DNA of 64,000 nucleotides. Source: Thereva unica. Its lineage: Eukaryota > Arthropoda > Insecta > Diptera > Therevidae. The translations under genes and the position numbers were made by a program. The stretch lies in the NCBI GenBank assembly GCA_949987705.1, contig OX465281.1:143578876-143642875 (forward strand), given 5' to 3'. How positions within the stretch are numbered: the stretch's first letter is position 1; each line of letters begins with the position of its first letter. The notes under the pieces are model-generated. The model was given only the letters and a program-made list of their open reading frames with translations, did not search any database and was not told where the DNA came from. This document shows positions 1-11,315 of this stretch, piece by piece.

Positions 1-594
1 GAGATTTATCGTCGAGAGAGCGCCCTGGTGGGGTGGATTCTGGAGAGGATGGTCCGCAGTGTAAAAAACATTCTGAAAGTTACTATTAGAAAATCCACAC
101 TCAACGACGATGAACTGAACACATTACTAGCTGAAACTGAAAGCATCATTAATTCCAGGCCATTGACATATATCTCGGATGATCCTTTAGACCTAGCTCC
201 CTTGTCACCGATGCATTTTTTGAATGGCAGGCATTCAGCTATCCTTTTACCTTCAGCAGCTGGCCCAACTGAACCGTCCAACGGGCAAATACGACAACTT
301 TGGGCCGATCGATGCAAATTCAGCGACTTCATCTGGAAACGCTGGAGAATAGATTATTTACAGCAACTCCGGTCGTTACACCATAATAAAGGCGGGTTCT
401 CTTCAACCATCAAGCCCGATGATGTCGTCCAAGTCTACGATGCTTCTTCACCAAGACTCTTTTGGAAGTTGGCGGTGGTAACTACGATATTCCCAGGAAG
501 AGATGGCAAGGTACGAGCCTGCGAGGTTCGCTTCTCCAATGGATCCAAATTGCGAAGACCGGTCCAGATGTTGTATCCAGTTGAAATTTCTTAA
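1..594 (+). pseudogene. BEL/Pao Pol C-terminus (integrase end plus DUF5641), broken
   Basis: This is the last part of a BEL/Pao retrotransposon polyprotein and it enters from outside the window. Residues such as SIINSRPLTYIS, SPMHFLNGR and the closing LRRPVQMLYPVE are typical of the end of the integrase and the DUF5641 module that follows it in BEL/Pao Pol. The open frame starting at 28 runs to the stop at 592-594. The first bases read RAPWWGGFW in another frame, as expected just before ERMVRSVK, so one base has been lost near position 43. The element is therefore non-functional here. Family assignment is firm; the rest of the element is not visible. Confidence 0.85.
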
Positions 595-782
595 AACGAC
601 GTTCTTATTTTGCGCGCCGGAGGATGTAGAAAATCTTCACTACTCTGGAAAATAATGTACCGGTATTTCTACCCGGCTCTGCAACTTTGCTCTCTATAGA
701 AATCAAAAATTCTAGTCTATGTATACCCACCGGACCGATCGTATCGTGTACTTTAATACAATAGCTAGGAGTTGTTACCGAA

Positions 783-1199
783 TTGATATTAAAACCGTTG
801 TATAATTATACCCGAAAGACTTTCATTAAAACTTACCTTTTTCACACCATCCATCCTACCATCTTCAATGAATCAAACACCACCTTCTTCAATAGCCCTA
901 TAAAACTGGAAAAACTTCAAAACTACCAATTCGCCGAAAGGAACACCTACGAGATGCTGGAACCTTACGTCCGCTTAGATGACTTCGTCCCTTCATACAT
1001 AATACTAGTTGTTGTGATACTTACCATCATCCTAATCACATACGCAGGACTATATAGAAGTTTTCGGAAGAGAACATCCCTGGAACTACAAAGTGCTTCA
1101 CCAACCATATCCGCATTCGCGACGCCCAGCGAACCTTCAAGGATTCAGTTCATCTGGCCGTCGCTCAACACTAAGGGGGGAGGAGTTACATGCCCTTAA
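783..1199 (+). CDS. Short ORF with one membrane segment at the 3' end of the BEL/Pao remnant
   Basis: A 138-residue frame lies between the Pol end and the polypurine tract. Residues about 71-90 are a continuous hydrophobic stretch followed by a basic segment (YRSFRKR), which looks like a membrane anchor with a short cytoplasmic tail. Its place after pol and directly before the LTR is where some LTR elements carry an envelope-like gene, so this could be the tail of one. No signal peptide, fusion motif or cysteine pattern supports that, and the ORF could be chance. The ATG at 783 has no special support. I do not recognise the protein. Confidence 0.3.
   Translation: MILKPLYNYTRKTFIKTYLFHTIHPTIFNESNTTFFNSPIKLEKLQNYQFAERNTYEMLEPYVRLDDFVPSYIILVVVILTIILITYAGLYRSFRKRTSLELQSASPTISAFATPSEPSRIQFIWPSLNTKGGGVTCP
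1173..1185 (+). other. Polypurine tract of the BEL/Pao remnant
   Basis: AAGGGGGGAGGAG lies directly before the presumed LTR. Position and composition fit the plus-strand primer site of an LTR retrotransposon. Confidence 0.65.
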
Positions 1200-1498
1200 C
1201 CCCAAATGCCAAATGCAACACCCGTGTGACCTGATGATTCCAGTCATTAACTCTACACATGCCGCCAACCAATTTCCGTTCCCGATTCATACACCAGACG
1301 CCACCTAAGCATAAGTTAAGTAAATTAAGTAGAAGGTTCTCTTTAGTGTAATTTAATATCTAAGGTATTTCCACATTTTGTTAAATTCTTTAAGGTAAAT
1401 CATTTTCAAGTAATAATTAGGCTGGACACTCTTGTGCTGGCTTTCGTTTCATCAAGTCGATATCTTAAATCCGATTTATATTATTGTTAAAGACTTTA
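1186..1498 (+). repeat. Left part of BEL/Pao 3' LTR
   Basis: Non-coding sequence after the polypurine tract, starting TTACATGCCC. It is cut at about 1499 by a Helentron-like repeat and probably resumes after 4442. No second LTR is visible for comparison, so the start is judged only from the polypurine tract. Confidence 0.5.
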
Positions 1499-1519
1499 TT
1501 AACTTCCCAGTATAGGAAG

Positions 1520-3015
1520 CAGTGGCGGTTCGTAAGGTTCAGGATAAGGGAAGCAATGCGCAAGGTGAACGATAAGAGTATCTAAGCCTTTTACTAAAAA
1601 AACTGAAAAATACCATATATTGGAGTCAAATAAGCAAAACATAAGGAATTGTTTGCAGTCTACAAAATTTCGTTTGGAACATGTTAGTTACATCGAATAC
1701 AATACGAAATGGCTAATTTTTAGCTCTAGCAACCAAGTCATCGACCATTTTGTGAAAATTTTATAATTTTGGTCGTTCTTTCTAATTATAGATGCGTATA
1801 TCTCGGCATGTGTAGGTCCGAAAAAAGCAAAAGAAATAGAGGCGTTCGTTATGATATTGGCTATCAGCGATTACAATATGAAATTTTTATCTGTACACAA
1901 CCTCAAAAAAAAAAAACTGCTAGCTAAATTTTTAGTCTTTTGGGTCCAAAGTTATATTTTCAAGAAATCTAATCGCATTTTTTTTGTTATTTTTTTCGAA
2001 ATATTTTCGCTGGTAGTGGGCGTTTTGCGCCTTTTTTCAGATTCTGTGGATAATTAAAGCCTCCAAAGAAAAAGCCATTGAAAAACTGCAAATACTACTT
2101 TCATCTCATTTAATTATTCATACCAATTGATAATTTTGGGTCAAAATATAAAAAAATTAGTACTGATAACACCCTAACACCCTGCATACCTCACATACAC
2201 CCCATACACCCACGCTTACAATCAATACATTCTTCTTGCAAAAAAAACTCTCAGGCAGCCCGTGCTCATAAAATTCATAAAAATATTCTCTATCCCTTTA
2301 AATCATCTTTAAAGAGAATCATAAAAAATATAATGGAAGCTACAAAATTATCAGCTTTATATTCAACACAACCCTCTGTTTTCCAATTAGAATCAACAAT
2401 ATATAAAGAGAAACTTCACCTATCCTAGATCTCTTTTTTCTTGACTCAATATACAAACGAAAATTCATATTTTAAGAAGAGTCAAATACAAAATCTCGAA
2501 GCAAAATTTTAAGAGAAAATGTAATATTGCTCGAAGCCAGAACAGATTAGCAGAAAACGAAGAGAATAGTATATACAGAAAATTTCTCTTGTTTTATCCC
2601 GCTGTTGGGTTCCGAAGAAGCTGTGTTTAGCTCAGCTTCTGAGGGTACTGTATCAACGCAAACCTTTGCGTGAGTGTTAGTTCAATTAAAGTGAATGTGT
2701 TGGAGGTTTCTCACATTGATTTTCTGGGCCAAATAAGCTGGAGATGTCACAGCTTCCCCATGTTGTGTAAGGTTTCGGCCACGAAAAGAGCGGCAACAGA
2801 AAAATTTATCGAATTAGCAGAGAGCGGCACTTTAGTATCGTCACTCAGCTCACCGCTCATATCATGACCGTGGCTTTAGTGTTTCCAGAGCAGGAAATAT
2901 ATTAAGATTTTTCTTGTGATTAATCTTGATATATTTAAATTTATTTTTTTAGGAAGTTGCCTATTTGGTTAAAGGAAGCAGTGCTTCCTTTGCTTCCAAA
3001 GAGGAACCGCCACTG
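1520..3015 (-). mobile_element. hAT-type non-autonomous element, copy 1
   Basis: The ends are CAGTGGCGGTTC and GAACCGCCACTG, a perfect 12-bp terminal inverted repeat. It is the reverse orientation of the copy at 14967-16232, which has a clean 8-bp target duplication. No transposase coding is seen. It sits in the first 20 bp of Helentron copy A. The 8 bases on each side (ATAGGAAG and ATCGGTAA) do not match, so the flanks have changed since insertion or bases were lost. Confidence 0.8.
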
Positions 3016-3488
3016 ATCGGTAATCGGTGCGTAAATCGAAAGCGAAAATTTCAACGTATTTTCATCTTTCAAGGTCCCAGGAGCATTTTAAGCAAAAAAT
3101 TGGGAGGAAGTATGTGTGTGTGTGTATGTATGTGCGTACGGATGTGGTCATTTTTTCCTGCACGATATCGCGCGAACCAAAACTGATATCGACTTCGTTG
3201 AGGTGTCGTTCGAAGCGTACCAACCGAAATATGATCTGAAAAGATTTTCATGAAATTCGGTCCAGCCGTTTTTTTGTTTAAGCGACGTAAGTGATTTTTG
3301 TACCTGCACGATATCTCCCGAACCACGAAAGATATTGACTTACTTGAGGTGCCGTTCGAAGCGTATTAGCTACAATATAATCTGAAAAGATTTTTATAAT
3401 ATTCGGTCCAGCGGTTTTTTGGTTTAAATGACTTAAGTGATTGTTGTACCTGCACGATATCGCGCGAACTATAAAGGATATCGACTTA

Positions 3489-3893
3489 AGGTCTGTTCCC
3501 GTACTTTCTGCATTCTGTCACTTACTGCAAGTTGCTTATTGAGAGGTGGGGATGAAATAAAGAAATTACAGGAACATGTTTCTGCAGATTCTGCAGTTTT
3601 TCTGAAATCGAAAAGAAGAACGGTTATTCTTTTGTTTTTAATCTGTTTTAGAGCACTTTACAAACATCTAACGTTTACAACGAACACGGGAATGCCAGTT
3701 TTGACATTTCCATATTTCAAAAAATTGCTGCAGCAGGTTACAGCAGCTCGTAGCTTCTGCAAGTTTCTGCTTCTTACTGCAGGGTGGGGAAATGAGTATG
3801 GCGGCTGCAGTATAAGTACGGGAACAGAATTCTGTTAAGTAATTCGAAGCAACTTGCAGATTCTGCACTTTCTGCAGGTACGGGAACAGACCT
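3489..3893. mobile_element. Harbinger-like MITE
   Basis: A 405-bp element with perfect 16-bp terminal inverted repeats (AGGTCTGTTCCCGTAC), flanked on both sides by TTA (3486-3488 and 3894-3896). A TTA or TAA target duplication is characteristic of PIF/Harbinger. Removing the element and one TTA restores the tandem unit of Helentron copy A. The open frame across it is not a gene. Confidence 0.85.
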
Positions 3894-4442
3894 TTAGTTG
3901 ACGTGCCGTTCGAAGAGTATTAACCAAAATATTATCTGAAAAGATTTTCATAAAATTTGGTCGAGCCGTTTTTTGTTTAAGCGGCGCGGCGTAAGTGATT
4001 TTTGTACCTGCACGATATGGCCCGAACCACAAAAGATATTGACTTACTTGAGGTGCCGTTCGAAGCGTATTACCGACAATATAATCTGAAAAGATTTTTA
4101 TAATATTCCGTCCAGCGGTTTTTTGGTTTAAATTACTTAAGTGATTTTTGTACCTGCACGATACCGCGCGAACTAAAAACTATTTCGACTTCATTGAGGT
4201 GCCGAAAAACATTAACACATCAATTTTATATTCATTTTCGTCATCCTAATCTTGTAGGTGCGCACATTTAGTTTGACATTTTAGCGAAAATATTGATAAA
4301 CAATTGCGACAAATTCTCAGTATTATACATATATTCTATATTGCCTATTGTTCATTTATTATTAAAATATCCAATCATAATATCCATCATACTGGGAAGT
4401 TGATCGTGTGGACCGAAAGGGTCGAACCCACATCCCAACTAG

Positions 4443-4557
4443 TTTTACTCTTGTTTGATTAATTAATTATTGTAGTAAAAAGTAGTTTTCATAAATTTAA
4501 ATAAACAGATCTTTTATAGTGTAAAAATCAAATTCATTATTTTTTTTATTGTTTCCG
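4443..4557 (+). repeat. Probable right part of BEL/Pao 3' LTR
   Basis: Sequence between the Helentron end and the truncated RTE copy. It contains AATAAA near 4500. It is assigned to the LTR only because it resumes after the inserted Helentron; the outer LTR boundary is not certain. Confidence 0.35.
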
Positions 4558-6930
4558 CGGTTCTGTAATATAACTCGCGCGTATTTCTGGTTCCATGCTA
4601 TTGTCGGCTGCTACTATTGACCCAAGGTAGGTAAATGATTTTACCACGTCAAACTCGTGTTCCGCTACCTTGATTGTGGGACCAATGTTAGGTGTTCTTC
4701 CAGACGAGGCCACCATGTACTTTGTTTTGCTTTCGTTAATGTGCAGTCCCAGATTTCCTGCCGCTTGCTCAATCTGAGTGAAAGCTTCTTGTACAGCTGT
4801 TGTTGTTCTTCCAATGATGTCAATGTCGTCTGCGTAAGCCAGTAATTGGGTGGACTTGTGGAGGATTGTACCCCTTGATGTCACGCCCGAATCTCGGATC
4901 ACTTTCTCCAACGCCAGGTTGAAAAGGAGGCAGGCCAGACCGTCCCCTTGTCGGAGTCCATTATAGATGTTGATTGGTCTGGACAGTGTTCCGGATACCT
5001 TTACTTGGCTTGACACATTGATCATGGTCAACCTACATAGTCTTGTCAGTTTGTTGGGGATGCCGAATTCTCTCATGGCTTTGTAGAGTTCTACACTGGC
5101 TATGCTATCATAGGCGGCTTTAAAGTCTATGAAGAGGTGTTGAATTGAGTTTTGAAACTCTAGACATTTTTCCATAGCCTGCCTCAAGGTGAAAATCTGA
5201 TCAGTCGTTGATTTGCCTGGGCTGAAGCCACACTGGTAATGGCCTATGATGTTTCTGGCGTATGGGGCCATCCTGTTTTGTAGGATAGCGGAGAATATCT
5301 TATACACGGTACTCAACAACGTTATACCGCGATAATTAGTGCACGCTGTGATATCTCCTTTTTTGTGTAACGGACAGAGGATGCCTTTTCTCCAGTCTTC
5401 TGGCATCACTTCCTGCTCCCATACTTGCACAATTAATTCATGAATCGCTTGGTGTAATGTAGGCCCTCCATATTTAACCAGCTCCGCTGCGATGCCGTCT
5501 GCACCCGAGGCCTTGTTGTTTTTGAGCCGGCTGATGGCTCTGCTAACTTCTTCTATGCTTGGTGGCGGCAGCATAGCATTGTCATCAGATATTGGTGGAG
5601 CCTCCGAATCCTCAGTTAGCTCGCCATTTAGCAATTCATGAAAGTGCTCTTCCCATCGCTCCAAGATGCCTTTAGGATCGGTGATCAGATTACCTTCTTT
5701 GTCCTTGCAGTATGTGCAACGTGGTGTGAATTGCGTCATACTGCGGACTCTTTGGTAGAACTCCCGCGCCTGGTGCGGCCGTCGTTCTCTGTACTGTTCT
5801 AGCTCACAGACGAGATTTTTTTCCCAGGCTTCCTTTTTCCGTCTGTGAATTCTCTTTTCTTCTTTTCTGAGCTCTTTATAGTTCTCTTCGCGTGCCCGTG
5901 TTCTCTCAGACTGCTGCATGGCTCGGTACGCAGCATTCTTACGTTCAGTTGCCAGCTTGCATTCATTATCGAACCAGTCGTTCCGATCTTTACGACTTCT
6001 GCCTAAGATGGAATCAGCAGTACTAATGACAGTATTTTTAAGGCGGGTCCAGTTCTCTTCAACACCCGGCATCTCATCCCCAGGACTTAGGGCGAGTTCT
6101 AATGCATGACCGTAGCTGTTTCTGGCCATTTCATTGCGTAGTGCAGCTGTGTTGATTCGAGCCTGATCAGCGGATACAAAGCTTTTCAGCGTTGTAATGC
6201 GCTCTCGGAGCACCATACCAACAAGATAGTGATCCGAGTCGAAGTTGGCACCTCGGTACGTTCGTACCGTCATCAGACCCGAAAGGTGGCGGCGGTCTAT
6301 CAACACATGATCTATTTGGTTGCGAGTGGCTCCATCAGGAGATACCCAGGTGGCTTTATGGATATCTTTACGCGCAAATCTAGTACTTGCAACGACCAAG
6401 TTCTTACTTGCTGCCATCTCTACAACTCGCTGTCCATTGTCATTAGTGTTTTCATGCAAGCTGTGGTTGCCGACATATTGCCTGTATATGGGCTCCCGGC
6501 CTACTTTGGCGTTCAGATCTCCCAGTATGATTTTTACATCATACCTGGGGCAGGCATTAAGTTCCCGTTCAACTAATTCGAAGAATTCTTCTTTATCATC
6601 ATCCGGGGACTCTTCTGTAGGTGCGTGAACGTTTATGAGGCTGATGTTCTTAAATTTACCTCGCACACGAAGGGAGCATAGCCTTTCGTTTATTGCTTTA
6701 AAGCCGATAATGGTAGGCTTCATTCTTTTGCTAACCATAAAACCTACTCCTAGAACATATTGTTTTGTATGACAGCTGTAATATACGTCATACTCAGGTT
6801 TTTGCAAAACACCATTCCCTGTCCACCTCATCTCCTGAATGGCGGTAATGTCTGCTTTATACTTTGACAGGGTATCGGCTAGAAGCTCGAGTTCTGTACA
6901 GAGTTCGAACGTTCCATGAAAAAATTCGTA
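4546..6930 (-). pseudogene. RTE endonuclease-reverse transcriptase, broken
   Basis: The frame encodes an apurinic-type endonuclease (VHAPTE, LGDLNAKVG, FDSDHYLVG) and then a reverse transcriptase (LFIDFKAAYDS, NGLRQGDGLACLLFN, LLAYADDIDIIG). It is about 90% of copy 3 in length, with the same domain order. Compared with copy 3 it lacks 8 bases at about 6883, which shifts the frame within the first strands of the endonuclease. The C-terminus diverges after MEPEIRA because the element is truncated. A long frame still opens at 6831, but a full protein cannot be made. Confidence 0.9.
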
Positions 6931-7218
6931 AATCGTTTTGCCTTTTTCGTTGCCGTGGTCGTCGTCTTTTATTCCAGTATCCGAGGCATGTTGCTCGTTC
7001 CGTAATAATTGTTTTTTACGAGTGAGGTTATTAGCCTCACGCCAACCTTACTTGGAAGGGACTGGCCCGATCATATTAGCCTATCCTCTCTCATAGAATA
7101 GTTACCAGTGGCCACCGCTAGGAGGTTATGATCGCACTTCCATCAGTCCGAAATAGTTACGGCACGTGAATGTTATGCTACATGTTATTCCCCCTATTCC
7201 GCTGATGACTGACCACCT
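4558..7218 (-). mobile_element. RTE-clade LINE, family 1, copy 1 (3' truncated)
   Basis: Minus-strand LINE whose 5' end at 7218 coincides with that of copy 3 (14448), after the shared GACCACCT. At the other end the homology stops inside the RT C-terminal region, so the thumb-like tail and the AAG-repeat 3' end seen in copies 2 and 3 are missing. It sits in a decayed hAT transposase on its 5' side. No target duplication is visible, as expected if the 3' end was deleted. Confidence 0.85.
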
Positions 7219-8400
7219 GTCTGGAGAAAGCATTTCATTAAATTCGGTAACAATGTTGTCCAATAAAGGAATGAAGATTCTTCTTCTGTAATATTCTTCT
7301 GGAGTTTGATTAACGATAAACAACCCGTGCTTCTTTGAATTCCTCATCCAATTATGCAGCGAGATGTTGGGCTTTCGGTAAATAACCGTCGAAAACCAGA
7401 ATCTTCATCATATCTTTTGGTCAGCAAGGGTATCTTTGATCATATCCGTTGCTTTTTTTAAATCTAATGAAGACGTTTGGAGTATTCGGCTCAAAGGTAA
7501 AGTTGTACCGGATACGTACGAAAAGTAAAAGTTTATTATGTTATTAATGACTATGATAAAAAATCAAATAGTACGAATATTATTCACGCCTAGAACGTCA
7601 TTTAACCAAGCAGATGAAATCGGAAACTCTAGAAAGTACAAGACGAAGATTTTCCGCGGCAGATGCAGTTTTCGCGTCCTCAAACTGCATGTGCCCAACG
7701 TGATTTTCTACCCAACTAGTAAAGTTAGTTTCTACCAGTCTAGCAAAGTCCTTAAGTGATTTGCCACCATGATGTTTTTTAAAAACGTTTGCACAACCGT
7801 TAGCCAAAGCCAAAACTGCTCTCATTGTTCCTGAAGCATTGCGACAATTTGACACTTTGGAAGATTTTAATAAAGAATTGTTAACAAATGATTACTGCAA
7901 GAACAACGTCTTGCGTGAATGGCTACTTTCGTCAAGTCCTGACATACCCCTTTCAAATCAGACGCCATTATCTGTTCTAATTCCAACCAAATATTTTTGG
8001 TCCAAGTCGAATTTCTCACACAGATCGATGACGATATCCTCGGAACGAATTGCTTGGTATGCATCGCAAAATGTGATGAAATTCTCTGATTGCTCTGTTG
8101 CATTCTCTGATTGCTCTGTAGTAGTAGGATAAGCTAAGGTGTTTTGTATAAAAATTGTCGTTCGTCTCATCAAATACAACTGCGCAAAACTTTGCCGCTC
8201 TAACTCTATTCAGAATAGCCTACTGAATTTCGTCTTTTCAGGCTTCCATAAGTTGATTTTGGGTGGTTTTACTGATATATGTCGCGATTGAACCTGCGGT
8301 TTCCAAATGATGCGAGAGTAAAGTCACCAAATTCAACGAAGAGTGCCCTGAAGTTCCTATCATTTGCCACCAGAATACATATCTACTTTTCCGTCAGTGT
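7219..8400 (-). pseudogene. Decayed hAT transposase (DUF4371 type)
   Basis: Read on the minus strand in shifting frames, this stretch gives the order of conserved blocks of DUF4371-containing hAT transposases: TAGSIATYISKTTQNQL (about 8290), AKFCAVVFDET (about 8190), FITFCDAY followed by LVGIRTDNG (about 7960-8070), and near the C-terminus PEEYYRRRIFIPLLD (about 7270). There are several stops and frameshifts, for example after QLMEA and KDEIQ. The RTE copy ending at 7218 interrupts it after MLSPD. No terminal repeats were found. This relic is separate from the hAT MITEs in the window. Confidence 0.75.
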
Positions 8401-8410
8401 CTCGGCTTTC

Positions 8411-9942
8411 TTTTATTATTATTATTATTTCTTGGCCAATCATTGTACACAAGAATAAATCTTAAAATTAGTACAACAAAAAGGTGGTATAACAAACAAA
8501 ACATACTTAAAATAAAGAAGTAAAATTAGAGTAAATAAATAAACAAAAAAGAATGTCTTATGACGTGAATGAATTATATAATAAGATACTAAATAAGAAG
8601 AGAAAAAATAAAATAAATAAATAACAAACGAAAAAAAAAATTAAGTTTGAATTTTGAATTTGAGAGGAGAATGACAATTAAGAGAGTTATTATATGAGTG
8701 CAAGCAAATTGAGGTGGTATCCACAATCTAAGAGGTACTGCCCGTGAGGTATTCAGAGAGACGCCTTTGAAAACACTGCTTGATTCGATAAATTGCAGAC
8801 TATATGGGAGAGAATTCCAAAGCAGAGCTGCATAAACAAAGTATGAACGTTGGCCTAACAAAGAACGAAACCGTGGAATAATTACATTGTTATTTCTACG
8901 GGATTGCGAGAGCTGGATGAATTCAGAGAGGTAGGAAGGTTTTCGCCTTCTAAGTATGTCATGAAAGAATCTCAGCAACCTCAAGTCTTTATACGTTTTT
9001 AAAGAACACCCCAAGACATTGTTCACGAAAGGCGTAATGTGGTCATACCGACGTAGATTATAAATAAAGCGTATACAATCATTGTATGCCACTTCAATTA
9101 TCCGAGCACAAGAAGCATCCAACGAGGGAAAGACTAAGAAGCCATGCATTAGATGAGGCAAGAGTAGCGCTTTTACCAAGCGCAAACGAAGGGCACAAGT
9201 CATCAAGTTTCCATACAGACGGAGTTTCCTGAGAAGACAATAAGTTTTATTCACTATATAACGAATGTGGCCACAGCAAGTCATATCGTGGCTCAGGATT
9301 ACTCCAAGATTTTTAGCACGAGCGACACGTTGAATAGGATTGCCATTTAATATTATTTTGGGAAAAACAACACTGGAGTTTACAGAGTGAGCGAAAACTA
9401 GATATTGTGACTTGTCTGGATTAAGTGTAAGGCGATTGATCGAAGCCCAGTGAAAAACATTTTGTAAGTCCTCAGAAAGTTTCCGCACTCCTGACAACAA
9501 TTGATCCCTAGGCATAGAGAGATACAGCTGTACATCATCGGCGTACATGTGGATTTTGGAGTTGTTTACTACTGCAGGAAGGTCATTAATGAAAATTCTG
9601 AATAAAAGAGGACCGAGAATTGAACCTTGCGGAACACCACAGTAAAGGATTGTTGAGGTTGAAGCACGATTATGCAACATTACCTGTTGCGAACGGTCAC
9701 TCAAGAAACTATGCATAAGCTTGAGAGCAGATGAGGAGAAACTAAACTGTGTATGGAGTTTTCCAAGGAGTAGAGAGTGGTCAACATTATCAAAAGCCTT
9801 GGAAAAGTCAAGCAGTGTAAGATAGCAGACTTGGTTCCCATTTAGATAATTCCTGATGTCGGTTGTAATTTTAAGAAGTGCAGTATCACAGCTATGGGAT
9901 TTTCGAAATCCCGATTGGCAGGGATTAATAAGCTGATAACGT
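8411..9942 (-). mobile_element. Jockey/CR1-group LINE, 5' part missing
   Basis: Minus-strand LINE ending in an (AAT)n tail at about 8413-8435 after a short 3' UTR. Its coding frame runs to 9942, where an RTE family-1 copy has inserted with its AAG-repeat tail facing it. The upstream half (endonuclease) does not reappear on the far side, which contains the RTE fragment and an assembly gap. Confidence 0.8.
8589..9942 (-). pseudogene. LINE reverse transcriptase, N-terminally cut
   Basis: The open frame extends upstream of the first ATG (9716) to the RTE junction. Upstream it reads PCQSGFRKSHSCDTALL and LLDFSKAFDNVDHSLL. It then continues with GVPQGSILGPLLFRIFINDL and MYADDVQLYL, so palm motifs A, B and C with the catalytic YADD are intact. 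The long C-terminal domain follows (LLPHLMHGF, RYDHITPF). The last 40 or so residues are hydrophobic and low in complexity and may read past the true end. Motifs fit the jockey/CR1 group; I cannot name the clade. No stop interrupts the frame, but the N-terminal half is lost. Confidence 0.85.
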
Positions 9943-10674
9943 TCTTCTTCTTCTTTAACGACTCTACAACCGGGATCCGGTCCTGGCCTCGCGCAACTGT
10001 TCTCTCCACCGGTCTCGATTCTGAGCCGATGTCATCCAGTTTGGCATCCCTAAACTCTGAGCGTCCTGGTCCACGCCATCCTTCCAGCGAAGGTTGGGCC
10101 TCCCTCGCTGTCGCACCCCATAGGTCTTACCGCAGAGAACTTTCCGAGCAGGCTCATCTTCACTCATACGAGCTAGATGCCCTGCCCACCGGAGCCTACC
10201 GAGCTTTATTTTCTTCACAACATCTATGTCGCGATAGCGCTCGTAGATCTCGTCATTGTAGAGTCTCCGGAATCGTCCTTCCTCACATACGGGGCCAACA
10301 ATCCTCCGAAGTATTTTCCTCTCAAACACGCCCAAGAGGTTTGAGTGCTTTTTGCTAAGCACCCACGTTTCGGATGCATATGTGAGAACGGGTAAGACCA
10401 TCGTCTTATATAGTAAAAGTTTAGACGTTATGGTTAGATATTTGGATTTGAAGAGCCTTGACAGACTATAGTAGGCTTTGTTGGCTTTTAGCAGTCGCGC
10501 GCGTATTTCTGGTTCCATGCTATTGTCGGCTGCTACTATTGACCCAATGATTTTACCACGTCAAACTCGTGTTCCGCTACCTTGATTGTGGGACCAATGT
10601 TAGGTGTTCTTCCATACGAGGCCACCATGTACTTTGTTTTGCTTTCGTTAATGTGCAGTCCCAGATTTCCTGCC
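9943..10674 (-). mobile_element. RTE LINE family 1, copy 2 (3' fragment running into the gap)
   Basis: This is the 3' end of the same LINE as at 11316-14448. It starts with the AAG-repeat tail at about 9943-9955. The frame 9964-10518 encodes the C-terminal RT region (LTYASETWVLSKKH, LRWAGHLARM) and ends LREARTGSRL. A 10-base loss after the GACCCAA near 10546 shifts the frame. The copy then runs into the N run, so its 5' extent is unknown. It inserted into the jockey/CR1-type LINE. Confidence 0.88.
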
Positions 10675-10874
10675 NNNNNNNNNNNNNNNNNNNNNNNNNN
10701 NNNNNNNNNNNNNNNNNNNNNNNNNNNNNNNNNNNNNNNNNNNNNNNNNNNNNNNNNNNNNNNNNNNNNNNNNNNNNNNNNNNNNNNNNNNNNNNNNNNN
10801 NNNNNNNNNNNNNNNNNNNNNNNNNNNNNNNNNNNNNNNNNNNNNNNNNNNNNNNNNNNNNNNNNNNNNNNNNN
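10675..10874. other. Assembly gap, 200 N
   Basis: Exactly 200 N, probably a placeholder of arbitrary size. It lies inside an RTE family-1 copy close to another copy of the same family, where assemblers often fail. The order of copies 2 and 3 across it should not be trusted fully. Confidence 0.99.
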
Positions 10875-11302
10875 ATCATTTGCATGGTATTCAAAAAAGC
10901 AAATGTGCAACTATCATTTGTTCAAAACTGCAACCTGCTTGACAGGTCTGCGCAAATCTTGCAACTATTTTTGTACGCATGCTTATCTGATTAAAGAAGA
11001 AGAAAAGTGTCAAAAGTGAAATTTTGGCAGAAGATTTTCAGTTTTTCGATATTATTAGGGTGTTTTATTTTAATTTAAATTATTATTGAAATTATTATGT
11101 ATTCTATAGCGAAAATAATGAAGAAGAGGTTTGGAGCACCCCAAGGATAATACTTCTTTTAAACGAGAGATTAACGAGCTGACAGCTGATTGCTTTCATT
11201 CAAAAATGCAAAGTTTCTAGATTGCGCAACTGATTTACCTGACAGTTGCTCTTTTGCAAGCATGCATGAAAGCAGGCATGCAATTATGAAAAAGGCCTCT
11301 AT
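10875..11302. other. Unassigned sequence between gap and RTE copy 3
   Basis: No coding is recognised. At 10994-11006 the plus strand reads AAAGAAGAAGAAAAG, which resembles the AAG tail of the RTE elements. The piece next to the gap could therefore be the 3' end of a plus-strand RTE or RTE-dependent SINE. Confidence 0.3.
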
Positions 11303-11315
11303 CTCACTAGGAATC

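Larger units (their letters stand above)
1499..4442 (+). mobile_element. Helentron-like non-autonomous element, copy A (interrupted)
   Basis: It starts with AACTTCCCAGTAT and ends with the inverse of that motif near 4388, followed by a short hairpin (GGGTCGAACCC) and CATCCCAACTAG next to a T. Between them are a GT-rich microsatellite (about 3113-3130) and tandem units of about 146 bp that begin CTGCACGATAT. Subterminal inverted repeats, a microsatellite, tandem units and a 3' hairpin ending in CTAG match the layout described for Helentron-associated elements. The copy is split by a hAT MITE (1520-3015) and a Harbinger-like MITE (3489-3893). Copies B (21261-22310) and C (50921-53581) share the same ends. 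Confidence 0.75.

Noticed and set aside
3437..3838. A 133-residue plus-strand open frame
   Set aside because: It lies across a Helentron unit and the Harbinger-like MITE and includes the terminal repeat. No protein motif is seen.
4404..4442. Possible Pol III B box (GGTTCGACCC) with a tRNA-like look
   Set aside because: No A box at the right distance. It is the 3' hairpin of the Helentron-like element and recurs at all three copies.
10569..11019. Long open frames across the N run
   Set aside because: They are open only because N codons do not read as stops.
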